64,000 bases of DNA from contig NZ_JAKCFI010000010.1 of NCBI RefSeq assembly GCF_021412625.1, positions 1 through 64,000 on the forward strand. The letters are read 5' to 3'. The position numbers were made by a program, and so were the translations under genes. Source of the DNA: Myxococcus stipitatus (GTDB taxonomy: Bacteria > Myxococcota > Myxococcia > Myxococcales > Myxococcaceae). The notes below the pieces were generated by a model. It made no database searches and was not told the DNA's origin. It saw nothing but the letters and a program-made list of their open reading frames with translations. Shown in pieces: positions 8,339 through 18,300 of this stretch (the stretch's first letter is position 1; every line of letters starts with the position of its first letter).

Positions 8339-11300
8339 ATGAGGAATGACAGGAAGGCGGGAGCGTGGCTCTGGCTGGCATTGTGGCTGGGTTCGCTGCT
8401 CGCGGTGGGCTGCGGCGAGTCCGGACGCGCCCCTCCGGTGGACGCCGTGTCTCCGCTGGCCCGGAGCTCGGCGCGCCTGGCGCTCGCTCCCATCCCCTCG
8501 CGTCTGGCCGCTGGCTCCCAGCATTCACTGTACGTCACGCCGGGAGGCACCGTCTGGGCCTGGGGTGGCAACTCCTCGGGCCAGCTCGGCTCGGGCGCCT
8601 CCTCCTTCCAGCGCGCCACCGCGAAGCAGGTGCCGGGGCTGGCGGACGTCGTGTCCGTGGCGGCCGGTGACTCGCACTCGCTCGCGCTTCGCGCGGACCG
8701 CACGGTGTGGACCTGGGGCGCGAATGGCTCCGGTCAGCTCGGCGATGGCACCACGGTGGACCGCGCCTCCGCGGTGAAGCTGGCGCAGCTCTCGGAGATG
8801 GTGTCCGTGGCGGCCGGGGACTTCCATTCGCTCGCGCTCCGCTCCGACGGAACCGTGTGGGCCTGGGGCGACAACTTCCAGGGCCAGCTCGGCCGGGGCC
8901 ACACGGGCCCGGGCACGTCACCCGAGGTGGTGCCGGGCCTGACGGGCGTCGTCGCGCTCGCCGCCGGCTTCGACTTCTCCCTCGCCGTGAGGGAGGACGG
9001 CACGGTGTGGGCCTGGGGCGCGAACGGCTCCGGACAGCTCGGCGATGGCACGCGCGCCCAGCGCCTCGTCCCCACGCAGGTCGCGGGGCTGAAGGGCGTC
9101 ATCGCCGTGTCCGCGGGCCTCTACCACGCGCTGGCGCTGTGTGCGGACGGCACCGTGTGGGCGTGGGGCAACAATGCCTACGGCCAGCTGGGCGACGGCA
9201 CCTGGGCGGACAGCGTCGTCCCGGTCCGGGTCGAGGCCATCTCCGGCGCGAAGTCCGTGGCCGCCCAGGACTTCGGTTCGCTGGTGTTGTCGAAGAGCGG
9301 CACGCTGCTCGCCTGGGGCAACAACTCCGTGGGGCAGCTGGGGGATGGCACCACGACGGAGCGCGAGCTGCCCGTGCCGGTCCTGGGCCTGGCGAGCGTG
9401 GACGCCCTGGCGGCCGGGGCCGAGCACGCCGTGGTGGTGCGCACCGATGGGACGCTCTGGTCCTGGGGCAGCAGCGCCTTCGGGCAGCTGGGCCACGGCG
9501 GCTCCGAGCGGCACCTGTCCCCCGAGGTCGTCATCCGCCTGCCCGGCGTCGTGTCCGCCGCCTCCGGCAGCGCCCACTCCGTCGCGGCCCTCGCGGATGG
9601 CTCCGTCTGGGGCTGGGGCCGCAACCAGTACGGCCAGCTCGGAGACGGCACGACGACCGAGCGCTCCACGCCCGTACGCGTGCCCTCGCTCGGCGCGGTG
9701 GTCTCCGTCGCCGCGGCCAGCCACCATTCGCTCGCGGTGCGCTCGGACGGGACGGTGTGGGGCTGGGGGCGCAACGCGTATGGCCAGCTGGGCGATGGCA
9801 CCACGAAGGACCGCGCGACGCCCGTGGCCGCGATGGGGCTGACCAGCGTCAGGTCCGTGGCCGCGGGCGGCAACCACGCGGTGGCGCTGCGCTCCGATGG
9901 CACCGTGTGGACGTGGGGGCACAACGGCGTCGGTCAGCTGGGCGATGGCACCACGAAGGACCGCGCCGTGCCGGGCCAGGTGCCGGGGCTGGCGAACGTG
10001 GTGGCCGTGGCCGCAGGCACCTACTTCTCGCTGGCGCTGCGCTCCGACGGCACGGTGGTCGCCTGGGGCGAGGGCTTCGAGGGACAGCTCGGCGATGGCG
10101 GCGGCGTCCAGCGGACCCTGCCCGTGCTGGTCGCGGGGCTCACGCGGGTGGTCGCCATCGGCGCGGGCGCGGCGCACGGCCTCGCGGTGCTGGGCGATGG
10201 GACGGTCTGGGCGTGGGGTGACAACTCGGAGGGACAGCTCGGCGACGGCACCTGGTCGGACCGGTTCCGCCCCGTGCAGGTGGTGGGCGTCTTTGGCGCG
10301 GTGTCCGTCTCCGGCGGGCAGTACCACTCGATGGCGGTGATGACCGACGGCACCGCGCGCGCCTGGGGCTACAACGCCTATGGCCAGCTCGGAGATGGCA
10401 CGCTCACCTCGCGAATCTCACCGGACGTCGTGCCCGGCGCCACGGGCCTCAAGCGCGTCAGCCCCAGCTCCCTGCACGTGCTCGCGCTGCGCCAGGACGG
10501 TCAGCTGCTGGCGTGGGGTTACAACCGCTTCGGCCAGCTCGGGCTCGGCTCGGGCGGCTGGAGCGCGCTGCCGGTGCAGGTGCGTGGGTTGGGGCAGGGG
10601 GAGCGGCTGGCGTCGGGGCGCTCGCACTCGCTGCTCGTGCGCCTCGACGGCACCGTGCTCGCGTGGGGGCAGAACTCGTCCGGCCAGCTCGGGGACGGCA
10701 CCAGCACCCACCGCTCGGAGCCCGTCTCCGTGCGTGGGCTGCCTTGCATCCGCTCCGCCGCCGCGGGCGCACAGCACTCCCTCGCGCTCGCGTGTGACGG
10801 CACCGTGTGGGCGTGGGGCGCGAACGCGAAGGGCCAGCTGGGCGTCGCCGCGGGCAGCGCGCGGCTCCTGCCGGTGATGGTGGAGGGGCTGTGGGGCGTG
10901 GTGGCGGTCTCCGCGGGCGGCGACTCCTCGATGGCGCTGCGCGCGGACGGCACGGCGTGGGCGTGGGGCGCGAACGGCTCCGGCCAGCTCGGCGATGGCA
11001 CCACCGTGGACCGCTCGACGCCGAAGCCGGTGACGAAGGTCGCGGGCCTGTCCGCCGTGTCCCAGGGCGAGTCGCACGGGCTGGCGGTGGATGGGTCGGG
11101 CGTGGTGTGGGCGTGGGGCGACAACGCCTCCGGGCAGCTCGGTGATGGCACCACCACCGCGAGCCGGGTGCCGGTGGTGGTGAAGGAGCTGGGGGGCGCC
11201 ACGGACGTGAGCGCGGGGAGGGCCTTCTCGCTGGCCGTGCGGAGCGACGGCACGGTGTGGAGCTGGGGGGCGAACCGCTCCGGGCAACTGGGCGATGGCT

Positions 11301-12706
11301 CCAACGTCTCCCGTCCCTGGCCCAAGCCGGTGCTCCTCGTGAAGGACGCGCGGGCGGTGTCCGCGGGCGCGAACCACGTGCTCGCCGTGAGCCAGGACGG
11401 CACCGTGTGGGGCTGGGGGGAGAACTCGCTCGGCCAGGTGGGCGACGGCACGCGCGAGGGCCGCTTCTCGCCCCAGGTGGTGGTGGAGCTGCGCGACGCG
11501 GTGGACGTGGCCGTGGGTGAGCAGCACTCGGTGGCGCTGCTCGTCGACGAGAGCGCCCGCTCCTGGGGCAGCAACGAGTTCGGACAGCTCGGCGAGGTCG
11601 AGTCCGGAGTGAGGACGGAGCCGGTGCCCGTGAAGTCGCCGCAGTCGAAGGTGGCCTCCATCCAGTCCGTGCGCGCCTGGAATCGTCACGTGGTGGCGCT
11701 GCTGAAGGACGGCTCCGTGCAGGTGTGGGGAGGCAACGAGCATGGCCAGCTCGGCATCGGCTCGAGGGACCGCCGGGCGGAGCCGACCACCGTCGAGGGG
11801 CTGACGGACGTGGTGGCCGTCTCTCCGGGCGCGTGGCACACGCTGGCGCTGCGCTCCGACGGCACGGTGTGGTCCTGGGGCACCAACATCCACGGCGCGC
11901 TGGGCGATGGGACGGCGGAGGACCGGCTGCGCCCCGTGCGGGTGGTGGGGCTCACCGACGTGGTGGACATCTCCGCGGGCAGCTACCACTCGCTGGCGCT
12001 GCGCTCCGACGGCACGGTGTGGGCGTGGGGCTACAACGCCTTCGGTCAGCTCGGGGATGGAACCACCGAGCTGCGCGCGTTGCCGCTCCCGATGCTGGAG
12101 GTGAAGGACGCCGTGGCCATCTCCGGCGGCGAGCACCACTCCCTGGTGCTGCGCGCCGACGGCACGATGCTGGCCTGTGGCCACAACGCCTATGGCCAGC
12201 TCGGCGATGGTTCGTCCACCACCCGCGTGTCACCCACGCTCGTCTCGGGGCTGGAGGGCGTGCGAGCCATCCGCGCGGGCAACTACCACTCGCTGGCGCT
12301 GCGCTACGACGGCACGGTGTGGACGTGGGGGGCCAACACCCATGGGCAGCTGGGCGACGGGGGCTACACCACGCGCATCCTTCCTGGCCGGGTGGTGGGC
12401 CTGGAGGGCATGAAGTCCCTGGGCGCGGGCGCGGACCACGCGTTCGCCGTGAGCGAGGCGGGCGCCGTCTGGGCCTGGGGACGCAACTCGCACGGGCAGC
12501 TGGGCAATGGCGAGAGCGCCGGTCGCCCGTCGCCCGTGCTGGTGAAGGGCATGGCGGCGACGCGGGTGGTGACCGCCGGCGGGGACTTCTCCGTGGCGAT
12601 CGAGGAGAACGGCACGACGTGGAGCTGGGGCACCAACATCCACGGGACGCTGGGCGTGGGGGTCGCCGGGCAGCGCGCGGTGCCGGGGGGCGTCTCGCTG
12701 CCCTGA
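8339..12706 (+). CDS. Giant RCC1-repeat lipoprotein (28 repeats)
   Basis: This 1,455-residue protein begins with a lipoprotein signal (hydrophobic helix ending LLAVGC, lipidated Cys near residue 25). The ATG at 8339 is preceded by GGGAGG at 8326-8331 with 7-base spacing, and I prefer it over upstream in-frame codons that lack a signal peptide. The rest is tandem RCC1/BNR-type repeats of about 50 residues, each with a W-x-W-G-x-N...GQLGDGT block; I count 28. RCC1 repeats form seven-bladed propellers, so 28 would make four. One repeat (near 12172) has W replaced by C in the W-G step. Likely role: surface-exposed binding or scaffold protein; the partner is unknown. Confidence 0.92.
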   Translation: MRNDRKAGAWLWLALWLGSLLAVGCGESGRAPPVDAVSPLARSSARLALAPIPSRLAAGSQHSLYVTPGGTVWAWGGNSSGQLGSGASSFQRATAKQVPGLADVVSVAAGDSHSLALRADRTVWTWGANGSGQLGDGTTVDRASAVKLAQLSEMVSVAAGDFHSLALRSDGTVWAWGDNFQGQLGRGHTGPGTSPEVVPGLTGVVALAAGFDFSLAVREDGTVWAWGANGSGQLGDGTRAQRLVPTQVAGLKGVIAVSAGLYHALALCADGTVWAWGNNAYGQLGDGTWADSVVPVRVEAISGAKSVAAQDFGSLVLSKSGTLLAWGNNSVGQLGDGTTTERELPVPVLGLASVDALAAGAEHAVVVRTDGTLWSWGSSAFGQLGHGGSERHLSPEVVIRLPGVVSAASGSAHSVAALADGSVWGWGRNQYGQLGDGTTTERSTPVRVPSLGAVVSVAAASHHSLAVRSDGTVWGWGRNAYGQLGDGTTKDRATPVAAMGLTSVRSVAAGGNHAVALRSDGTVWTWGHNGVGQLGDGTTKDRAVPGQVPGLANVVAVAAGTYFSLALRSDGTVVAWGEGFEGQLGDGGGVQRTLPVLVAGLTRVVAIGAGAAHGLAVLGDGTVWAWGDNSEGQLGDGTWSDRFRPVQVVGVFGAVSVSGGQYHSMAVMTDGTARAWGYNAYGQLGDGTLTSRISPDVVPGATGLKRVSPSSLHVLALRQDGQLLAWGYNRFGQLGLGSGGWSALPVQVRGLGQGERLASGRSHSLLVRLDGTVLAWGQNSSGQLGDGTSTHRSEPVSVRGLPCIRSAAAGAQHSLALACDGTVWAWGANAKGQLGVAAGSARLLPVMVEGLWGVVAVSAGGDSSMALRADGTAWAWGANGSGQLGDGTTVDRSTPKPVTKVAGLSAVSQGESHGLAVDGSGVVWAWGDNASGQLGDGTTTASRVPVVVKELGGATDVSAGRAFSLAVRSDGTVWSWGANRSGQLGDGSNVSRPWPKPVLLVKDARAVSAGANHVLAVSQDGTVWGWGENSLGQVGDGTREGRFSPQVVVELRDAVDVAVGEQHSVALLVDESARSWGSNEFGQLGEVESGVRTEPVPVKSPQSKVASIQSVRAWNRHVVALLKDGSVQVWGGNEHGQLGIGSRDRRAEPTTVEGLTDVVAVSPGAWHTLALRSDGTVWSWGTNIHGALGDGTAEDRLRPVRVVGLTDVVDISAGSYHSLALRSDGTVWAWGYNAFGQLGDGTTELRALPLPMLEVKDAVAISGGEHHSLVLRADGTMLACGHNAYGQLGDGSSTTRVSPTLVSGLEGVRAIRAGNYHSLALRYDGTVWTWGANTHGQLGDGGYTTRILPGRVVGLEGMKSLGAGADHAFAVSEAGAVWAWGRNSHGQLGNGESAGRPSPVLVKGMAATRVVTAGGDFSVAIEENGTTWSWGTNIHGTLGVGVAGQRAVPGGVSLP

Positions 12707-12719
12707 GCCAGGGGCGCGT

Positions 12720-12748
12720 GCTCCCGGCGCGCGGTGGGGCCCGGGAGC
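12720..12748. terminator. Bidirectional hairpin between convergent genes
   Basis: A perfect 8-bp stem (GCTCCCGG / CCGGGAGC) with a 13-nt loop sits between the stops of the RCC1 gene and the LRR gene. It probably serves both. Confidence 0.55.
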
Positions 12749-12757
12749 GCGAGGCCG

Positions 12758-13732
12758 TCACAACCGCAGGCCGTCTCCCAGCCGCTTGTGGACCGGCCCC
12801 AGCTCCTCGACGTCCAGGCCCATGCCCAGCAGCTCGAGCCTGCGCAGTCGCGGCAGCGCCTTGGCGGAGCGGAACGCGAGCGCGCCTTCCTCGCTCAGCT
12901 CGTTCATCGACAGCTCCAGCCGCTCCAGGGCGCCGAGTCCCTTGCTCTTCGCCAGGGCCTCCGCCGCCTCGTCCCCGAGGTCGCTCCGGTTGAGCGTCAG
13001 GCACTCCAGCGCGCCCAGCCCCCGGGCCCTCGCGAGCGTCGCCACGCCTTCGTTCGACAACCCCGCGCCGGAGAGGTACAGCCGCGTCCACGGCAGCGTC
13101 GCCTTCGCGAGCAGGGTCGCGCTCTCGTCCGACAGCTCGCAGCTCGAGAGGCTGACGGAGCGCAGCGAGGGTGGCGTGGGGCGCTCGGTGAGCGCGAGCA
13201 CCGCCTCGTCCGTCGCGCCGGACAGCACCAGCGAGTCGAGGCGCCCCGCGTGAGGAGACGTCATCAGCGCCCGGACGGCCACCTCGACCCTGGCGCCCTC
13301 CACGCGCAGCGAGCGGACCTGGGCGAACCAGGGTTGCTGGAGGGCCTGTGCGAGCTCCTGGCCGTCGCGCGTCCTCACCTTCAGGCGGGACACCGGCTCC
13401 CGGGCGAACAGCGCGTGCCCGTGCTTCGCCAGCGCGTCCTCGGGGAGGCTCAGCTCGTCGACGAAGCCCCGGCGCAGGCGGGGCTCGCGGACGTTCGCCT
13501 CCAGCAGGGGGCGGAACCACGCGCGCGCGTGGTCGCGTAGGAGCGCCTGCTCGCGCCGCTGGAGCGACCGGCGCCGCGCCGGGTCCATCCGCTCCCGCAG
13601 GGAGAGCTGGACCTGGATGAACTCCGCGCGCGCGTCGTCCACGCCGCGCAACGCCTCGGCGCAGGCCCACCGCGGCCGGTCGTCGTCCGCGTGTGTCGCC
13701 ACCTCCGTGAGCAGGGCCTTCAGGTCGCTCAT
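12758..13732 (-). CDS. TIGR02996-domain leucine-rich-repeat protein, coupled to the retron RT
   Basis: This 324-residue protein opens with a myxobacterial TIGR02996-type domain (residues about 1-75: DDD-x-PRW, then ARAEFIQVQ). Degenerate leucine-rich repeats of the ribonuclease-inhibitor type follow, with LxxLxLSxxxLSDE patterns from about residue 150. No signal peptide or membrane segment is seen, so it should be cytoplasmic. Its ATG overlaps the reverse transcriptase stop codon (TCAT on the + strand at 13729-13732), so translation is likely coupled. The position makes it a candidate retron accessory or effector protein. That is inferred from context only; TIGR02996/LRR proteins are also numerous elsewhere in myxobacteria. 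Confidence 0.82.
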   Translation of the reverse strand: MSDLKALLTEVATHADDDRPRWACAEALRGVDDARAEFIQVQLSLRERMDPARRRSLQRREQALLRDHARAWFRPLLEANVREPRLRRGFVDELSLPEDALAKHGHALFAREPVSRLKVRTRDGQELAQALQQPWFAQVRSLRVEGARVEVAVRALMTSPHAGRLDSLVLSGATDEAVLALTERPTPPSLRSVSLSSCELSDESATLLAKATLPWTRLYLSGAGLSNEGVATLARARGLGALECLTLNRSDLGDEAAEALAKSKGLGALERLELSMNELSEEGALAFRSAKALPRLRRLELLGMGLDVEELGPVHKRLGDGLRL

Positions 13733-15144
13733 CGTCCGAGCAGCTCCTTCACCTCGCGCTGCCAGCGCGCCCCCAGCTCCGGGTGCACCATGCGCACGTA
13801 GGCGGCATAGCCCTCCAGCCAGGCGGGGAAGTCCGGCCGGCCTCGCGCCTGGGACTCCACGCCGTGCTTGCGGCAGTTGGCGAGGATGGCCTTGAAGCGG
13901 CGGCGCTCCTCGCGGGGGATGGCGACGCGCTGGTTGACGGTGAGGCCCGTCACGCGCTGGCGTCCACCGCCGCGCATGACGCGGCGCTTGGGCGCGTTCT
14001 CCGAGAAGCCCTCCTGCTGGAGGATGGCGTTGACCCACCAGAGGAAGCGGCCCAGGCGCTCGGGCGGTTGGGGGAAGGAGAAGGTCAGGTCGTCCGCGTA
14101 GCGCGTGTAGCGGGCGCCCGCCTTCTTCGCGAGCGCGTCCAGGCGCGCGTCCAGCCGGCGGCAGACGAGGTTGGCGATGGCGGGCGAGGTGGGGGCGCCC
14201 TGGGGCAGCACGCCGGGCCAGGCCACGGTGCCGTCCGGCAGCTTCGCGCGCCATGTGGTGAGCCCCGCCAGCGTCGAGGCCACCTGGGCGCCGTAGCCGT
14301 ATGCCTCGAAGAGGCCCTTCACGCGGCGGTAGTGCACGGACGGGAAGAAGTCCTCCACGTCCACGCGCACCACCACGTTCGCGCCGGTGTGTGGCTGGGC
14401 GTTCGTCACGGTGGAGCGCTCGGGCACGAAGCCGTGCGCGGCGGGGTGCGTGGGCAGGTGCGTGAGCAGGTTGTCGAGGAGCGCGCGCTGCGCGGCCTTG
14501 AGCCTGGCGCGAGGGGCGCAGAGGCGACGCACGCCGCCGGAGCGCTTGGGGACGTCGAACTCCACGTAGCTGGAGCCCGGCTCGGAGCCCGGACGCATCA
14601 GCGCCGCGAGCTCGCGCTCGTCCAGGCCCACCAGCCTCGCCACGTCCGCGCGGTCGCGCAGCTCCGGCAGGCGGGTGGCCACCTCGGGCTTGCGCTTCAC
14701 GCGCTCGCCGTCGGCGGGGAACAGCCCGAAGTTCCAGCCCGTGGGGTTCCATCCGCCCAGGCTGCGGGGCCCCGGGTGGCGGGGTGGTTCGATGCGGCTG
14801 TCCGGAGGCGAGATGTCCGCGAGCCCCAGCTTCCGCACGGCGGCGCGCGCGGCGGCGGCCACGCGCGAGTCCGCGTCCTTCACCCGGCGACGCAGCTGCC
14901 CCGCGGCGATGGCGCGGGGGAAGAGCAGGGGGATGAGGCGCACCGCCCGGAGGCGCTCGCGCGGGTCCGCGCTGCCCAGCCGCTTGGACGCGGAGTCCAT
15001 CCAGTGCCGGCTGACGTAGAAGCGCGCGACCTCGTACTCCGCGAGCCCCTGGTGCTGCTCCAGCAGCCCGACGATGCGCTCGAAGTGGGTCTCGGGCTCC
15101 GCCATCAACGGTTGGAGTTCGAGGAGGAGTCCCGCCAGGTCCAT
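13729..15144 (-). CDS. Retron-type reverse transcriptase
   Basis: This 471-residue protein has an N-terminal extension of about 185 residues, as in myxobacterial retron RTs, followed by the RT domain. Visible RT motifs: VPKRSGGVRRL (195-208), motif A around Asp262 (VDVEDFF), LPQGAPTSP (313-321) and catalytic YADD (349-352). Two retron hallmarks are present: NAxxH as NAQPH at 248-252 and the VTG triplet at 398-400. The ATG is preceded by GGGAG. Immediately upstream lies an msr-msd-like structured region. Known retron RTs prime from the 2'-OH of a guanosine in the msr RNA and make msDNA, and many retrons defend against phage. The downstream LRR gene overlaps its stop by 4 bp. Confidence 0.93.
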   Translation of the reverse strand: MDLAGLLLELQPLMAEPETHFERIVGLLEQHQGLAEYEVARFYVSRHWMDSASKRLGSADPRERLRAVRLIPLLFPRAIAAGQLRRRVKDADSRVAAAARAAVRKLGLADISPPDSRIEPPRHPGPRSLGGWNPTGWNFGLFPADGERVKRKPEVATRLPELRDRADVARLVGLDERELAALMRPGSEPGSSYVEFDVPKRSGGVRRLCAPRARLKAAQRALLDNLLTHLPTHPAAHGFVPERSTVTNAQPHTGANVVVRVDVEDFFPSVHYRRVKGLFEAYGYGAQVASTLAGLTTWRAKLPDGTVAWPGVLPQGAPTSPAIANLVCRRLDARLDALAKKAGARYTRYADDLTFSFPQPPERLGRFLWWVNAILQQEGFSENAPKRRVMRGGGRQRVTGLTVNQRVAIPREERRRFKAILANCRKHGVESQARGRPDFPAWLEGYAAYVRMVHPELGARWQREVKELLGR

Positions 15145-15159
15145 GCACTTGCTCCCACG

Positions 15160-15330
15160 GTGCTGCCTGCTCCTGGGGACGCCGCCACCTGCACGGCAGA
15201 GTCGTACGAGGTCGGGGAAGCCCGCCAGGCGGACCTCGTACCGACGCGTTCTTCAATGGGTGTCAGGAGCAGCCGCGACGTGACATCGCGGACGGAAGGC
15301 TGGCTGCACGCGACCCCAGGAGCGACGCGG
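15160..15330 (-). ncRNA. Retron msr-msd locus (template RNA for msDNA)
   Basis: Reading leftward, the element has the expected order. Arm a1 is at 15314-15323 (GCTCCTGGGG on the transcribed strand). A candidate branch guanosine follows in an AGC at 15304. An msr hairpin lies at 15273-15291 (6-bp perfect stem, 7-nt loop). The msd hairpin has 10-bp perfect arms at 15204-15213 and 15232-15241. Arm a2 at 15169-15178 pairs with a1 over 10 bp plus 3 more after one mismatch. The RT ATG follows 24 bases after a2. The predicted msDNA is roughly 85 nt, much shorter than Mx162. Ends and branch position are inferences; the inverted repeats are directly visible. Confidence 0.8.
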
Positions 15331-15345
15331 AGCTGACCACATCCT

Positions 15346-18300
15346 TCACGACGAGGGAAGGTCATCCTCGGGGGGCGTCGGCGTCTCCTCCAGGAGCGCG
15401 AGCAGCGCGTCCCGGGGCCCGCCCGGCGCCCGGCGCACCAGGGTGTCGAGCCGCCGCGTCCGCGCGCGCACGCGCTCGCCATGCGCGCGCATGACGGGCA
15501 GGGCGTCCGTCTCCATCCACGGGCGGGACAGCACCTCCAGGTTGTGTCGCAGCTCGCGGGTGTTTCGTGGCGCGGTGAGGGTGGCGCTGACGCCCGGCTG
15601 TGAGAGGGAGTAGCGGTAGCAGTCCACCGCCGAGGGCACGGGTTGGTCCGGCGACATGCCGGGCACGGGTTGGAGCAGGCGGCCGTAGCAGGTGGCGGTG
15701 AAGGTGAGGAGCCCCGTGCCTCGCTGGTGGGCCTCCGGGAAGAAGACGGTCTCCGCGCCCGGGTGCGCGGCGCTGTGGCGGATCATCACCACCGGCCAGG
15801 GGTGCCGCCCGAGCGCATCGCGCGCCAGCTCGCGCAGGTGCGTGGAGAAGCCGAAGGCGCGGACCTTGCCTTCCGCGCGCAGGCGCTCGAGCGCGGCGAA
15901 GTCCTCGTCGGTCAGGCGCTCGGGGGCCCGGACCCAGAAGAGGAGGAAGACGTCGAGCCAGGAGGTCCGCAGGCGGCGCAGCGAGGACTCCACGTCGCGG
16001 CGGATGGCCGCCGCGCCCGCGTGGTACGTGCCCGCCACCACGCCGTGCTGCTCTCGCGGGCGCCCGCTCTGGAGGAAGCGTGTCAGCGTCTCGTAGCGCG
16101 GCTCCCAGAAGAATGTGCGCAGCCCCGCGTCGTGGGCCTCGAAGAAGGCGTCGCGCGAGGCGAGGTGGGCGCCGGACAGGATGAGCGGGGAGACCTGGAG
16201 GCCGGTGTTCCCCAACGGGCGGGACACGTCGCGCAGAGGACCCGTGCGGCGCGGTGCGCTCACGGCGGTGACGCGCGCGGGGGCCTGGGGGCGGCGCTGG
16301 ACGAGGTCGGGGTGGAGGGCGAGGAGCGTGTCGGGGAAGACGAGGAGCTGGGTCTCCAGGTGCGCGAGGACGCGGGGGGAGGTGGTGCCCGCATCGAGCG
16401 CGGCGCGGAGTCGCTCGAAGGCCGGGAGGTCCGCGCGTCGCAGGGCCCATGTCCACGCGGCGAGGCGCACGTCCTCGTCCACCTGGAGGGTGTCGTCCTC
16501 GAGGAGGGAGGCCAGCTGGGTGTCGAGCGTCTCGCGGGATTCGAGGGCGGTGGCCGCGGCGGCGCGCACCATGGGGACGGTGTCGCGCGACAGGCGCAGG
16601 AGCGCGTGCAGCGATTCGGCGCTGTCCTCGGGGAGGAGGTGCTCCGCCGCGCGGGCGCGCATCCATGGGTCGGGGGCGCGGGTGCACGCCAGGAGGACAC
16701 GGGTGGATGGCCGCGCCTCGTCGAACGCTCCGGACCTGTCGTGCGCGAGCACGCGCTCCAGGGCCAGGCGGCGAAGCATCGGGTCGGTGTCCTCGGTGCA
16801 GGCGCGCATCGCGGTGGGCAGGTCGAGGACCGCGGCGCGGAGCCAGGGGTCGTCCTGGGAGGCCGCGTGTTCGCGCTCCGTGTCGGAGAGTTGGTCGAGC
16901 GCGAGGAGCGCCGCGAGGGCGGTGGCCTGGACGGGGATGTCCTCGTCGCGCAGCGCTCGGAAGAGCTGCTCGGTGTGTTGGAGGAAGGCGGCGGCGGCGG
17001 TGACGGCGCGGCGCTCGCGGGGCGTGGTGGCGCGGGGCGCGAAGGCGAGGAGCGCGGTGGCGTAGTCCTGGGCGGCCGTGGCGGAAGGAGGACGGCGCTC
17101 CCAGGCGCCGAGGACCTCCGCGCGCACCCGTTCGTCCGGGTCGTCGAGCGCGCGGAGCACGGTGCTTCGACTGGCCGGGTCGTGGACGAGGGCGGACAGG
17201 GCCGCGCGACGGACCTCGGGCGTGTCGTGGGTGGCGAGCGTCCGGACTCGCGCGAGGAGGTCGTCCTGGCCCTTCCTTACGGCGACGCGAGCGGCCCAGG
17301 CCAGCGCGCCGGGGCGCGGCGGGGCCGCGAGGATGCGCGCCGCGAGGTCCACGTCCTCCGTGTCGACATGCTCCAACAGCGCGCGGGCCTCGTCCCTCGC
17401 GTGGGGGACGCGGGGCTCGTCGAGCCAGCGCAACGCGAGCAGGAGCGCTTCGGTGTCGCCGCGCTCCCGAAGGCGGCGACGCGCGAGCTTGCGCAAGGGC
17501 TCGTGCGGGTCTCCGAGCCACTCCACCAGCGCGTGGGTGGCGACGGCGCCGGCGGGCGTGGCCTCCAGGCGCGCCGTCGTCACCGCCGGGTCCTCGCTGC
17601 CGAGCGCTTCTGGGAACCGAGGAACATCCGTGTGCGGCACCCAGTGGCTGCCGGCATCGGCGTGCTCGCGGTGAACGCCCGCATCGCCCTGTGTGGCGTC
17701 AGCGGGCGTTGCCACGGGACGCCGCTCCGAGAGGCTGCTGACATCGAGCGGGTTCCGGGGCGCGCTTGTGTCGCCGGGTGTGGCGTCAGCGAGCGTCGCC
17801 ATGGGACTCCGCTCCGAGCGGCTGCTGACATCGAGCGGGTTCTGGGGAGCGCTTGCGTCGCCAGGTGCGGCGTCAGCGAGCGTCACCGCGGGACTCCGTT
17901 CCGCGAGGCTGCTGGCATCGAGTGGGTTCTGGGGAGCGCGTTTGGCATCAGCAGGCGCCGCTTCGGAGGCCGGCTCCGAGGTGGCGCTGACATCGATGTG
18001 CTCGCGTTGAGCGCCCGCGTCGCCCTGTGCCGCAGTGCATGGCTCCGACGAGCCGTGATTGGCCGTCGGCCGTGGACTGCCTGTATCTCCCTGCGCCGTG
18101 CCAGCGGCGGAGCCCGGAGCGTATGGCTCCATGGGGCTCGACGCGCGCGCCTCCGCCCATGCGGCCTCCAGCCACGCAACGGCGGGCCGGACCGGACCGC
18201 GCGCGTGCCTGGGCGCCACCGCCTCGCTCCGGACCCTGTCCTGGAGCGACACATCGTCCGCGCCCAGCAAGGCCAGCGCCTGGACCGCCGCGTGTCGCAC

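Noticed and set aside
12758..13732. The LRR protein as a bacterial plant- or animal-type virulence LRR
   Set aside because: TIGR02996 proteins with LRRs are common in myxobacteria; only its coupling to the RT gives a hint of function.
15145..15345. The RT N-terminus extended through the upstream region as a longer protein
   Set aside because: The region is better explained by msr-msd inverted repeats, and the ATG at 15144 has its own ribosome binding site.
17696..17956. A CRISPR array
   Set aside because: The 87-bp units are contiguous, coding and without spacers.
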